A stretch of DNA of 64,000 bases, taken from positions 1 through 64,000 of the forward strand of contig JAULBX010002335.1 in NCBI GenBank assembly GCA_032358255.1, in the 5' to 3' direction. This DNA is from Heterotrichella gracilis (Eukaryota; Sar; Xanthophyceae; Tribonematales; Xanthonemataceae). The translations under genes were made by a program, and so were the position numbers. The notes beneath the pieces are model-generated. The model did no database searches, was not told where the DNA came from, and saw nothing but the letters and a program-made list of their open reading frames with translations. Positions 11,993 through 23,880 of this stretch are shown here, piece after piece; position 1 is the stretch's first letter, and the number at the start of each line of letters is the position of its first letter.

Positions 11993-14900
11993 TCACTCCC
12001 GGCGCACCCGTTTTTTGTCATGCTCAAGGTACTCCCGCTGGTAGGCCCTGTCGGTGACTGCCCCAGTGCCAACGGCCTCAGGTTCCCTCCCGCTCCGCCC
12101 CACGGGCCCGCCCCGCGCGGCGCCAACTGGCGCTGGTCGGCTGCGCCGGGAGCCTGGGTGGTCCCGATCGTAGTACAAGTCCTCCACATACCTGCGCCAC
12201 ACACGCTCCCTGCGTGACACAAAGTAAGGGTCAAGGTTAGGGTTTAGGGTGCACCCGGGTGTCAAGCAAGCAAACCGGTGGCATGTACAGGGTACTTCAG
12301 CTGGCCGCACCCTGCTCAAGCGGGTCATAGTTTCGGGCGCATTGCGCATTGCCCAGAAGGGCTTGGGGTTTAGGATTAAGGGCTGGGTTTCAGGTGTAGT
12401 CTTCAAGGTAAATAGCCCTACCCCCAGCCCACCCACTTTGCCTCTTCAGGGCACATGGCCTGCTCCGCTGCACCGCCTACTGTGCAGGGCTTAGGGTACC
12501 CCCCAGAGGTGTGCGCATCCCCTTACCCTACTCACACCGCACAGAGTACCCGCCTACCCAGGCCTACACCCCTCCTGCCCACCCACCTCTCCCCCTCGGG
12601 GCACCGCCCTAGCCGCACATCATCCCCCGCAAGCGTATCGGCCTGTGCAAATGAGGACAGGGCACCGGGTCGCTCCGCCCCCTGTGCCGGTAGCAGCGGC
12701 CGCAGAACCTGATCCACGGAAAAAACAGATTAAAATTTCAATAAAGGTTTCTCACAAAAGCCCAACAGCGGGTCGTCAAAGAATACAAACACAATACATT
12801 TCAACAGTTTTAAAAACAAGATGCGGTGTAACCTGGGAATGCAAGAACGTGCAATAACTTGTTAACGAGTGCAGGCATGCCTGTAAGAACGTCAATATAG
12901 ACATCTGAGCAGCAGCTTGGCCTTGAATATGCCCCTTGGTGAGGGAGGGAGGGTGCCCATGAAACCCCAGCTAAGGGTCACTAGTACCAGGTGAATGAGG
13001 AGGTTTTGGCACAGAGGAGGGCATCGCAGTCCTTCCCCTACATCCCTGCAATGTACCTTCAAGGGGAATAGATAGGACTACTCGAGTCACCCAGGTACCC
13101 TGTCTACCACCTCCCCTCAACCTAAAAACCCTGCTTCCCCTGCCAGTTAGGGTCTAGCCACACCCTAGAAACCCTAGCCTCACCGTGAAAACCCTACGTC
13201 CCCTGCCATTACCTGGTCCAGCACCTCCCTTAGCCCTGCATGCGCCTTCTCCATCAGACCAGCCACATGGTCCCTAAACAGATGCTCCGGCTCGCCTGGC
13301 TCAAGGGCAGGGTTGCTGGCTCGATTCTGCGGGACAGGTGTTCACTTTGTTGTAAACGGGAGGTGGGTGGTGCACAGTTGTGTATTGAAGGTTGGGCAAC
13401 CGGGGGTGAATGCAGCATAACATGCGTGTGGCAAAACAAGTACCCTAAACCCTCGATTCCACGTCTCCCCAAACCCCACCCCCATCCTTTCAAATTGGGG
13501 ACTTGGCACCTCCCAAATCCACATAATTGTTGGGACCCTCTGCCCATCCCCGCGCCCCTGACCTGTGGGTTGCGCATGCGCCTATCCTAGAGTCAAAATA
13601 AAACCCTAAACCCCAAACCCTAAACAGCAGGAGATTCCCCACTTGCCCCTCACCTGCGGGTCGCGCATGAGCCTGTCCTTGTAGTCCCTCCAGTTGGCGC
13701 CAGGGTCCCTCACTAGCTCACCCAGCAGCGCCTGGAACCCTGCCAGGGCCTCGCCATGCGCAGCCTTGCGCCTGAGGAAAGAGTGTGTGTGGTCAGTGTG
13801 GGAACATCGCCAGTGTGGCACTGAGGCATTCTATAAATGCCTCCCCAAATCCTAAAGGCTATCGATGGGAAGGCTTCCGGCCTTTGAACAGCATGACAAC
13901 CCTGTCTCAAACCATAATCACGAACCGCATCCTCCACTGCCACCTCCTAGGAGTTACAGAACCAGGCATGCAGCCGCCACTGGCGCCGCCGCCCACCCTC
14001 CTCAAATTCCTGTCTCAAAACCCTAAACCCTTACCTGCGCCCCGCGGCCTCTTCCTCCACCGCGCGAGCAGCCGCCACCTGGCGCCGCCGCTCACCCTCC
14101 TCGCGCCTCCGGGCCTCATCAGCAGCCTGCAGGGTTGTGGTATCCACATTAGGGTACTGGCTAGGGTTTTCACACAGGGGACTGGCTAGAGCTCGTCGGC
14201 GGGGTGTTTCCACCTCAGGGTGGGGGGGGGGCTAGTGTTCCTCCTTAGGGTACTGGCTAGAGTTGTGAGCCGGGTCACAATCGTAGCATGCCATACTAGG
14301 GTTTCCACCATAGGGTGATGCAATAGGGCTCAGCACAGGGTATCGCTGGGCTGGGCTTGCTAGCAGGACTTGCCCGCAGGCCCTTCCCCGGTGTGTGCTG
14401 CTTGGGATTCTTGCCAAGGGGTTTGTCATTCCACTGCAGGACAACCCTCGGCACGCACGTCAACAGCCCAAACCCTAGCACAGGGTTTCACCTGCAGCTC
14501 CGCCACAAACGCCCTGAACAGCTTCTCCCTGTTTTCCCTCTTCACCCCCTTGTAGCGGGGATCCTTGGCAAGCGCGTCCTTGGTTTTGGACCACCGCGCA
14601 TCCCCACCCACGCCATGGTCCTTCAGCAGCTGCCTGTGGGGATCAGGGACAGGGCTGTATGGGGATGCGGGATTTGACTTCGGGATTATGATATAGGGCG
14701 TTGCATGGGTGGCTCCCCCAGCTGCCGAAGAAGAAAAAGAATACGAATACGAGTAAGGACTACCGTACACCCAGGAGCTGCGGGGATCATGGCTACGTTG
14801 GGGACAGGTTCTGGACGCAATGGGAAATTGGAGATACGATTCCCACAGGGCTTTATGTGCGTTGAAGATGAAATTAAGAAGTAACAATGGTAGGGTCCCA

Positions 14901-17900
14901 CCACCAACACAACAACATACAATAAGAGATAAATGGTCACAACAGCTTCAACCCACACCTATATTCGTCCTCAGCCTTGGTTGCTGCTTGCTCAGCCTCT
15001 TTTGCCGCCTGGAGCCGCAGGGGGGCAACCATTTTCTGGAAAACCTGGTCCCGGACTTTGGGGTCACAGGCCTGCCAGCGGGGATCCCCGCTGCACTGCT
15101 CCTCTAAGGTTTCTAGTGTGACTGCAGGGTCCCGCAGGGGGTTGGGCTTGGGGCGGTGTTCAATTGCCTCTCCCTCTTCGTTGTCTTCCACAGCCTCCCC
15201 TGGAAGCGGGAACAGGTTCAAGGTGTATCAGAATGGGGTTAATGCATTAAGCGGGATGTTCAAAGACTATGTATGTGAAGTGATGCTTGTTGGTAGAGCA
15301 ACAGTTGACAAAAACCCTTCCGATGCAACCAAATGTCAAAGGGAGACCTGTGGCACACCCACCACATCATCCATCGCACACAAAACCCTCTTCCTAGGGT
15401 ATCCCCACCTACCTGGCAACCCCGCTGCCGCCACCTCCTCCAGCAAAACCCTAAACCCTTCCGCCCCCTGGCCCTCCCCCTCCTCCGGAGGCGCCTGCGC
15501 CTTGCTCCCATCTTTCGCCTTCTTCACCCCCTTGTCTGCCAGTGCAGCAGACCTGCAGCAGTGGTGCCATCTTTGTTAATTACCCAAATTTGGCGAAACG
15601 TCTATAAAATACAAAACACCTCTGGGTGCCCCTTTCGGTCAGAAAACGAGGATTTTGGGTTTTTCTGCCGCGGAAAAGGCCACATAACGAGCGATCTAAC
15701 GAATACACAGGGCCGATTGGGTCCTTTTTCGTTTGCACTAACCAACATGTGATATAAAGATGGCACCACTGACCTGCAGTAGTCATCGAACAGCGCCCTC
15801 CTTTCCTTCATGTTAGCCACAGCCTGGTACCTCTCGTCAGTGATGAGCTTGGGGAGCTCACGCTCCCACCTGGAAAAGGGGGTCACCTGCGCAGCGCAGG
15901 AAAACCCTAAAACCCTAAGCCCGGAGTTCCCCACCACTGCAGAGATTATATAGGCAGTGCCAGTACAGGGCTGATTGGCGCAAGGCATGTAGGATTGACT
16001 GCTAATCTGGCTTTATTGCTTTATTATGCATGCAAGTAAGTGATGGGCACCCCCACAACCGCAAACCCTACATCCTAGGAAGGAGTGGCTAATGGCCTTC
16101 TCCTTTGCGTTTGCCTCTGCCTGGTACCGCTCATCACACCAATCTAAACTGGCCAACCGCGTGTCATTATGACACTCATCCCAGCCATTCCACACCCGGT
16201 GCTGGTAAGGACAACAACGTTGTTGTCATAAAAAAGTCGGAACATTAAAGGGTTTGCAATTACAGCAAAGCAAAATTCGCACCCCTTTCTCCTTCAGCAG
16301 CTCCTTGAACGCATCCCCAACATGCATCCCCACCCTCGCGGGCCGCACCGCACCCCCCATGCCGGGCGCCACAGCCACCACCATAGGGCGGTGGAGCGGC
16401 ACCCCCACACCCCCCACCGCACGCGGCCCCGGGGGCCAGGCTCCGGGGGGTGGGTGGGCGTGGGGTGCGGTGGCGGTGGCGGTGGTGGTGGCTGGCATGA
16501 TGTCATCCATGCTGAAGCTGACATCATCGGTGTCGCCCAGATCATCGATGATGGTGTCATCTGGGGGTGGGAATAAGGTGGAGTTGGGTGGGGGTCCGGG
16601 TGGTTTGGTGATGAACGGAAGGGGGGGGGGGAGTACGAAGACGGCGCATACGAACCCATCCTTTACTTGCGTGGCGCTGTCACAATGCTCGTCAAATCCC
16701 CGGTACAGCTTTTCTACCCGCAATATCGGTGTTTCCTACCAGAACATAGTACCATCACCACCACCACCATCACCACCATTGACACAGTTTCCTCCACCCC
16801 CCCCGCCACCCCCCTGAAACCCACAACCATGCATTTGCAATGGCGCACATGTGACCAAGCAGGGGGTGGTCCCATGTATCAGGCCTACCTCGTAGGTCGG
16901 GCCTTAGGATGGCGTCATGCCCCGACGCCTTCATGCGTTTCACGATGGCCTGGGCTGCAGCGGTGAGGACAGGCTCCTGCGCAGCACGGGTTTTAGGGTT
17001 CAAATTAGGGTTTCAGGTTTAAAAAGGCTGCGTGGCTTGAGCTGCAGGGGTGAGGGCAGGCTCCTGCGCAGCAAGGGTTTTAGGGTTCAAATTAGGGTTT
17101 CAGGTTTTAGAAGGCTGCGTGGCTTGAGCTGCAGGGGTGAGGGCAGGCTCCTGCGCAGCAAGGGTTTTAGGGTTCAAATTAGGGTTTCAGGTTTTAGAAG
17201 GCTGCGTGGCTTGAGCTGCAGGGGTGAGGGCAGGCTCCTGCGCAGCAAGGGTTTTAGGGTTCAAATTAGGGTTTCAGGTTTTAGAAGGCTGCGTGGCTTG
17301 AGCTGCAGGGGTGAGGGCAGGCTCCNNNNNNNNNNNNNNNNNNNNNNNNNNNNNNNNNNNNNNNNNNNNNNNNNNNNNNNNNNNNNNNNNNNNNNNNNNN
17401 NNNNNNNNNNNNNNNNNNNNNNNNNTAGGGTTCAAATTAGGGTTTCAGGTTTTAGAAGGCTGCGTGGCTTGAGCTGCAGGGGTGAGGGCAGGCTCCTGCG
17501 CAACAAGGGCAGGACTTACAGCGCAGCTGGGGCTTTTTTCGCATGTCGGTGGGGGGTGCAATTTGGGCTGGTTAGGGCTTTGCCGTGTGACAGGGGGGAG
17601 GGTTTACACGGGGATTGAGCTTAGTATGTGTGTCGTGTATCAAGGTATTTCCAGCCCCCAAAAAGACCCTTAGCCAGGGTGTACCTTATTGGCAAGCTGC
17701 CTGGCTTTCGCTGCAGCAACCTCCGGCGGCACCGTCCACGAGGTCTCCCCCTTCTTTTCATGATAGTAGTATTTCCGCCCATCGCTGCAGCTGACCTCCT
17801 GCCACTCGGTGCCTTTTACTGGCTCTGAACTGACGGGGGTGGGGTTGGAATGCGCCGCATTTGCGGGGTCCCCGGAAAAACCCTCGGGCTTGTCCCAGGA

Positions 17901-20174
17901 CGACTTCCCCGTGAGGGTGTTGTAATAGTACACCTGCAGCGGGATGCAGGGATTACGATGCGGCACATTTTCCGACGCGAAGGGTTTTAACCTTGGGCTT
18001 CTAATCAGTCACCTAATCACCTTCCAGCAGGACAGCCAGGCCAACACTCAGTCCTGCTCACGCTTTGCCAAGCACAATTGTCCTGCCACTGTCTGTACCG
18101 CTTGTTGATTCCTTGTGGCTCAGACTGGGTGCATGCCATGCACAGGTGCATGAGCAACGGGCAAGGTTCTGCCTCACCCACCCTCCCGGGCCATTTCCTA
18201 ACAGGGGGTTCCCCCCCGCACACCCACACGGGGCATGTGTAACATGGCTCCACCTACCTCCACCCCTTTAGGGCATGTGCAAACAGCAAGGATTCCCACC
18301 CCCACCCACCGACCTGCCTATATGCGCTCTTGTGCTCTCCACGCAGCCCGCCTCAGCCTTGGCATGAGTCTCAGCCTCACCCACCCATGTAGTGCATGCG
18401 CCCACAGCAGAAATCCACCTCATCCACCCATCTAATGCATGTGCCCACAGCACGGCGCCCCAATCACCCCTCCCGGGGTGCATGCCCAACTACCAAGGTA
18501 CCATTCCACCCACCTGCCCATCTGCGCTCTTGTGCGCAATCCAGGCAGCAGCCTCAGCCTTGGCCTGAGCCTCTGCCTCTTGCCTCCTGTGCTCCTCGGC
18601 CCGAGCACGCTCAATCTCCTCCACTATCCTCTGCTGCTGCTGCTGGTGTTGTTGTTCTTGTTGTTGCTGTTGTTGGGATGCTGCTGAGGGGTCCTGTGGT
18701 GGTGGAGCGTGTAGCGGTGGCTGGCCGTTTAGAGGCCCTGAAGGGGGGTGCTGACCTGGCGGGGCCCCTGAGTGGGGTGGCTGGCCTGGCGGGGGAGGCC
18801 CTGTGGGGCATGTTAATGGTGTTATGGATGAGTCGCAGATTGTGGTGTGCATGTTGCAAAGGTTGGAATCAACGCAGAGCTGCAGATGGGGTGCATATCA
18901 GTTTGCCACATGCGCCCAGCAGTACAGCCCTGTGAGGGCTACACTGCTCAGTACTGTGTGCAGCTTTTAGGGTTCCCTAGGGTTTACCTCCGAGGGGTTG
19001 CTGGCCAGCGGGTGGTGGTGGCCCCGGATGCATGTGGGGGCGAGGGGGGTAGGGCGCATGGGGGTGGAGCGGGTAGGGCATCATCCCCGGGGGAGAGGGG
19101 CGAGGGGCAAACTGCGGCGCCATTGGCGGACCACCTGGCAGGAAGAGAGGGGGGATGGGCATCAAGGGAGTTGGTGAGGGACAACGTACTGCACAGTTGG
19201 GGATGCGGATGTGGGGAGGGAGAAGCTTGCAAATGGCGCTTGGCAAAGACAGGTTCCGGGTTCAATCCCGGTCCATGAGGCAACCAAAAACCGAAGGCCA
19301 AGCACCGACATAGGCGAGTTGTGGCAGGAACCCTACAGCCTAAGCCCTAAAACCCTAAAATGGCGCTGCGTGCAGACCTGCCTCTAGAGGTTCTAGTGTG
19401 GTGCAGAGGGGTGGTACCATACCTTGAAGTGGGCGGGGAGGGTAGGGCATCCCTGGCGGGGGGCCGCCCATCGGGGGCCTAAAGCCTGGCGGGGGGGGTC
19501 CACCCATAGGGGGTCGCGCCCCAGGGAGGTAATGAGGAGGTGGGTAGTAAGGCGGGGCACTAGGTGGAGCCTGTGCAGGATGGAGCGGATAAGGTAAGGC
19601 TTCACAGGCAACCAATAGCATGCATGGCATCAGCGGTGGCATGCAGGTGTGACCCCAGATAACAGGCAACCAGCAGCTTGTTGCGCTACTACCAGTATAA
19701 AGCATGATACAGATTCAATAGAACCTCCCTATAGATTTCAGAAAGCATGCACTGAGGTGCCCAGCAACAGGTTGCATGCCATACACTCCTATATGCATGC
19801 ATATGCAGCTTGAACCCACCCCTGGTGGAGGCATGCCGGGGCGAAACCCAGGTGGGGGTGGCATCCCCGGGGGCCTGGGACCGGGGGGAGGTCCCTGTGG
19901 CGGCGGTGGACCTCCAGGAAACGGCGGTCGGGGGCCCTGGGGGTGTTGCTGTGGTGGGGGTTGCCCCTGACCCGAGCTGCAAAGGGGGTGCACGGTGACA
20001 TCACGTCAACCAGCAAGGAGACGGTTGGGGTGTTAACGCCTTTAAAGCCCACCGGGGCAAAGTGGGTTCTTACCTTGAAGGACCTCCGAACCCCAAGCCG
20101 TGTTTGTGCATCTGTGCTCCCGCCCCTGCCTGTCTGAGCTCTTGGTAATATGCATGCGCTTTAGCCTCCTCCAT
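11993..20174 (-). CDS. TCERG1: TCERG1/CA150-like (plant PRP40C-like) WW-FF transcription elongation and splicing factor
   Basis: Seventeen exons: 20174-20074, 19976-19820, 19570-19423, 19134-18988, 18800-18514, 17933-17685, 16976-16889, 16560-16283, 15886-15774, 15552-15413, 15199-14959, 14633-14492, 14126-14035, 13771-13654, 13326-13213, 12708-12587 and 12209-11993. They total 2754 nt, in frame, 917 aa. An upstream in-frame TAG supports the ATG. Residues 50-240 are Pro/Gly-rich and end in a poly-Gln run. WW1 is split by an intron (AAWIAHKSADGQ/VYYYNTLTGKSSWDKP); WW2 is WQEVSCSDGRKYYYHEKKG. FF repeats follow, e.g. AFKELLKEKG/VTPFSRWEREL and ARWSKTKDALAKDPRYKG, in the order of animal TCERG1. 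This nuclear family couples RNA polymerase II C-terminal-domain binding to splicing factors. The RYVEDL segment in the last exon matches the TCERG1 C-terminus. Confidence 0.88.
15559..15771. mobile_element. Introner-like TIR element forming an intron of the TCERG1-like gene
   Basis: The 213-bp element has perfect 16-bp terminal inverted repeats: CAGTGGTGCCATCTTT at 15559-15574 and its reverse complement at 15756-15771. It is flanked on both sides by the identical 8-mer ACCTGCAG (15551-15558 and 15772-15779), a target-site duplication. On the gene strand that 8-mer reads CTGCAG|GT and supplies both the donor and the acceptor. Splicing therefore restores the pre-insertion sequence exactly (codons TAC TGC AGG TCT, inside or just after FF1). 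No transposase is present, so it is non-autonomous. The 8-bp duplication and CAGTGG ends suggest a hAT-like origin, which is inference. Confidence 0.88.
16004..16203 (-). pseudogene. Relic or alternative FF-like exon in intron 8 of the TCERG1-like gene
   Basis: On the minus strand an acceptor-like CTTACCAG precedes an open segment reading HRVWNGWDECHN...CDERYQAEANAKEKA. It closely resembles ERELPKLITDERYQAVANMK of the real FF1 exon at 15886-15774. The upstream exon joins in phase to either. However, I find no GT donor here that leaves the phase needed by the next exon, while direct joining to 15886 reproduces TCERG1 FF1 cleanly. I read it as a decayed duplicate exon, possibly an alternative one. 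Confidence 0.5.
16960..17512. repeat. 87-bp intronic minisatellite containing copies of an exon start
   Basis: Repeat-unit starts (GGCTGCGTGG) occur at 17026, 17113, 17200, 17287 and 17458. The spacing is exactly 87 bp except across the assembly gap. Each unit contains TAGGGTTCAAATTAGGGTTT. On the gene strand it also carries CTGCGCAG followed by a copy of the first codons of TCERG1 exon 7 (EPALTPAAQA versus EPVLTAAAQA). The first, diverged member is the exon itself. The array is an acceptor-plus-exon-start duplication amplified in the upstream intron. Confidence 0.85.
17326..17425. other. Assembly gap (100 N)
   Basis: Exactly 100 N lie within the 87-bp tandem array. The round number indicates a placeholder, so the true repeat count is unknown. 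Confidence 0.97.
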
Positions 20175-20644
20175 AGCGCTCGGCGGCTGTGCGGATGCTA
20201 TACAGCACTATTCTTCCGAAGAGATCAGATCGTCAACTTACGGCATTGCCCCTAGACTGCAGCATCAGCCAACAGGTAATGTATAAGACGTGATGATGCG
20301 TTGGTGGGTTTCAATATAAGTGGGCGCTGGTATGTGTGGGCAGTCTCAGTGAGCTTCTCGTTTCCTCTTTCCCTACTGCAGGAGTGCCCACTTTCCAAAG
20401 GCGCATGCTTTGATATACTGCCAGTATTACTGGGGGGATGCATGCACAATGACCCTGAAAACAATCAGAAATGATCACTGCAGTAATTACATATGATCAT
20501 TCGTTTGCGTGCTTGTGCGTAAAAACCGGCTTGCAAGAAGGCACAGAGCAGCTCATAGCCCATTGCCCTCGAGCCCACTCCTGGTTCTTGTACGTGTCCT
20601 TTTGTTTTTGTCGCCGACTTCAAACCAGGGCACGGCCGAGACGA
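20175..20644. promoter_or_regulatory. Bidirectional promoter interval
   Basis: This 470-bp interval lies between the start of the minus-strand TCERG1-like gene (20174) and the plus-strand RNA-binding gene (20645). Both are inferred RNA-processing genes, so shared transcription control is plausible. No convincing TATA box is seen. Confidence 0.5.
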
Positions 20645-22434
20645 ATGGGCACCCAGGCGGAACTGGAATTGGATGTCACGAAGTTGGTAGAAGATTTGGG
20701 CCTTGATAAGGTATTCAGTGTATACAGTCTTTTCACAGTTGGACTGTCAACATAGGCTATCAATTGGGCTACGCGTGTACTGTACTGTACGCCACACAAC
20801 CCGCTGCGTAGTTGCATTCAGGCATGCATGCAAGTTGCATGCACCTGAAGATCTCCCACCGGGTGCTACTTTCAGTTAACCTCCAGAGGAATAACTTACG
20901 TTGCTGCTCTATGCATCAACGTAAGTGCCTCCGTGGATAGTCGCTGCTCGTCCTGGCGTGAATTAGCTGTACTGCCATGCAGGATTCAGACCCAAGTGGC
21001 CCGCCTGCAAGTGATGAAGTGGACGACTGGGAACTAGGTGGGTGCTGGGAAGCAAGCTGTGATGTATGAAGGTGGCCTAGCATATCACACAATGCGTGAG
21101 GATATCCATCCTGTAGCTCTTGATTGGATACGCCGTGGGTGGACCCAAACCAAGTAGCGCTGGCAACTCAGTGGTGGACTCTGGTGTCCCAACTCACCAG
21201 CGGCCACAAACCACGATACCACCCCACTACAGGTCCCGATATACCCCCCCACACACCGCCACCACCACCACCACCAGAAGACCCGGAGCCACAGCCGCAG
21301 CCCTCCACATCCAGGCCACGGCGCCACGACCCCACACCGCCCCATCAAAACCCCGACGAGGGTGCCGACCCTGACGCGATACCCTTCGATGGCGCCCATG
21401 TGCTTGAGCTGTACGACCTCAGTGAGGATGTCAGCAGCGTGCATTTGGAGCGGGAGCTGAGGCGGGTGGAAGTGACGGGCTTGCCTCCGGTGGTGCGGTG
21501 CGTGTGATGGGGGCACAATGCATGGGCATAATTTCAACTGCCATTCTGTGCACACGGGCATGCGCATGTGGTACATGTAGCAGCATGCCGAATGCCTTGT
21601 AATCATGGGCCTATGCGGTGCATCCTCAGCAAGCCATGTCACCCAGTGTGGCAATCTGTGCCACACCAGTGGCAGTCCTGACACTGACCTTCTCCTTGTT
21701 GCACTGGGGGCTTGCTTGCTCCCAAGCCACAAAGTTTGAATGGTTTGACACTTGTGCATAGGTGGCTGGATGACTACCACGCCCTGGCTGTGTTTGCCAA
21801 TCCCCGGGATGCACGGCTGGCCCTCACCTGCCTGCACGGGGGCGAGTTTAGGCTACGGGGGTTTGCTGAGGTGGGTTGGTGCTATTGAGCCAAATCGCAT
21901 GGGAGAGGTGGTGGCTTGTAAGGGTGCCACTGTGTGGAATATGATGGCCACACTGGTGGGGTAGTGTGTGCCTGGGGTGGACGATGTTCCTGGGACAGGC
22001 AAGCAGTGTTGTCAAATCAGTGGCGGTACCAATCAGCTTGCACGTTGTGCTGTTCCCACGTCACCACCACCAACCCCCTATATTCCAGCGATTGGGATAG
22101 CAAGCATGCACTCCTGCCCTTGCTCCATTCATGCGCACGCCCTGTAAATTCCGCCATAACAACCCTAGCCAGTCAACCACCTCTCGGTCACCACACCCCT
22201 CCACCGCAGGCCTCCGCCACTGCCCGCGCCGCACCGCCCTCCTCCCTCGCCCCGCCCAAGCCGCGCCCCAAGACCAGCTCAGCGGTTGCCCGGCGGCTGA
22301 TCGGGAGCGCGCTGGGCAATGTGCGCCAGCTGCGGGATGTGGGCGGGGAGCGCCAGCTGGCAGCGCAGCGGCAACAGGTGGCGGTGGACAGGCGGGTGCG
22401 GGAGGAGCAACTGGCCGATGCGTGGGGTGAATAA
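20645..22434 (+). CDS. R3HCC1L-like small RNA-binding protein with RRM-like domain
   Basis: Five exons: 20645-20710, 20983-21037, 21233-21497, 21762-21870 and 22210-22434. They total 720 nt, in frame, 239 aa. The N-terminus is acidic (MGTQAELELDVTKLVEDLGL, then DSDPSGPPASDEVDDWEL). A Pro-rich linker leads into an RRM-like fold: HVLELYDLSEDVSSVHLERE, then WLDDYHALAVFANPRDARLA. The spacing and the WxDDxHALxVF motif resemble the C-terminal domain of animal R3HCC1/R3HCC1L (GIDRP88) and plant relatives. The C-terminus is basic and helical (VARRLIGSALGNVRQLRD...EEQLADAWGE). No R3H domain is visible, so the name reflects the RRM-like part only. It is divergent from the TCERG1-like gene. Confidence 0.75.
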
Positions 22435-23880
22435 TACAAAATGTATGCAAAGTCTTGTAGCTGACCTGCTCTCTTCCCCATTTCATTTGCGTGGGCGGAA
22501 TTAATGGCTTGCCCGCCTTCTGAGTGGATGGCATGACGCCTATTTAGGAGGAATTAGATATATGCTAGCCATTCACATATTAATGCAGCCAGCCAAGTTG
22601 GTCCTGGCGGGGTTACACTTCTAGGCCTGTGTATGGGTTGTGGTGAGTGCAGTGCTGAGCCTAGAGTAACCAGTGGTTTGCAGGGGCTGAGTGACAGCAG
22701 TGCTGCTGTGTTTCAAAGGACTGTGGAATAGGCAACACCCTTTCTTATATATTCTCGATGGCACCATTATTGGTCTGTGCAGTTCAAGCAACCCCCCACC
22801 GCTCCACCACATTCCCTACCCCATTCGCTGCCATCGTTCTCCTGAGGACGGTTTTCCAGATTATTTTTATGTGCCATTGCTCACGCTGATGTTACCTTTC
22901 TTGATTTTTTGCCAGTGCTTTTGAAGAGGGCCGCGTAGCACCTGAACACCGGTTGGCCACCAAAGTACATCTGTACACTGCTATATAGCACAGCTGGGTG
23001 TTTGGAAGTCAAAGCTACTTGTGGCATACTGGACGCACACCAGTCTTGACTGCCCTTCAGATTGTAGTGAACCAGCTGGTTCCTCCAGCCGTTTAGGTTT
23101 TGGTAATTTGAAAGTAAAATTGAGCATTTTCAACCCGTGTATCCTGCTTTGCTGTTGATAGCACAGATACCATGACACAGACGCCATGACACCTGTGGTG
23201 CCTTGATGGCAGCCGCCGCACCCACATCAGCTAACCTTGTAGCAACCAACACGGGCTGCCTGAGACTCACGCTGGTGCATGTCCACTGTAACCCAAGCCA
23301 GGTGGCTAGTGCAAGTGCTATTGGTATGGGTTGCAGGACTGCAGAGAAGAACGGAGGGTTAACGCCTGTTCATGCAGGTTGTGCATGCTTAATACACACT
23401 TGCGAGCAGGATGAGCTCAATTGCAAGGTAAGAATGCGTGCCCACTTGAGCCACCAGGGATAACTTGTGAATGGGACCAGCGCCACTGATGATGCTGAAC
23501 TGTACACGCGTGATGCACACACTGGCTGCTGATGGTGATGAGGGACTATGCTATCTATGCATAGGGTGAGGTGGCAATTGTGCAACACAAGGCCTTACTA
23601 TGTAAGAGCTGATCTACAGCCTCTAAGAGAAGGAGTGCAGAGGGTGCAGGACATGGGGACATGAGGCACCCAGCAGCCCTAGAAAATAACACCTGATATT
23701 GTGGACCAACAGGGAAGACCCCAAGTCCCCGTACATACTAAGGCTGAGGGGGATTGAGAGCCTCCATCGGCACCGCCACAAGGGCGATGGAGTGGGCAGT
23801 AAAGGGAGTCGCTGTGTTTCGAGTCTGTGTTACAGAGCGAGGCCTACATAAGTGCTATGGCCGTGGGACAGTTGCACTGT
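22435..23880. other. Intergenic; no gene seen
   Basis: The interval between the convergent R3HCC1L-like and RPL41 genes has only short unsupported ORFs, none with family features, signal peptide or splice logic. AT content is somewhat higher around 22720-22920. Confidence 0.5.

Noticed and set aside
16960-17512. CRISPR-like array
   Set aside because: The 87-bp units are contiguous without unique spacers and lie in a eukaryotic intron.
16917-17618. Long plus-strand ORF through the 87-bp repeats
   Set aside because: It reads through a tandem array and the 100-N gap, antisense to the TCERG1-like gene. Its repeated RVSGFRRLRGLSCRGEGRL peptide simply reflects a repeat length divisible by three.
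19240-19290. tRNA or tRNA-derived SINE (CCGGGTTCAATCCCGG T-arm-like hairpin)
   Set aside because: A box B-like hairpin exists, but no matching acceptor stem, D-arm or anticodon arm could be laid out upstream. A similar isolated GGTTCAAGTCC near 63900 also lacks partners.
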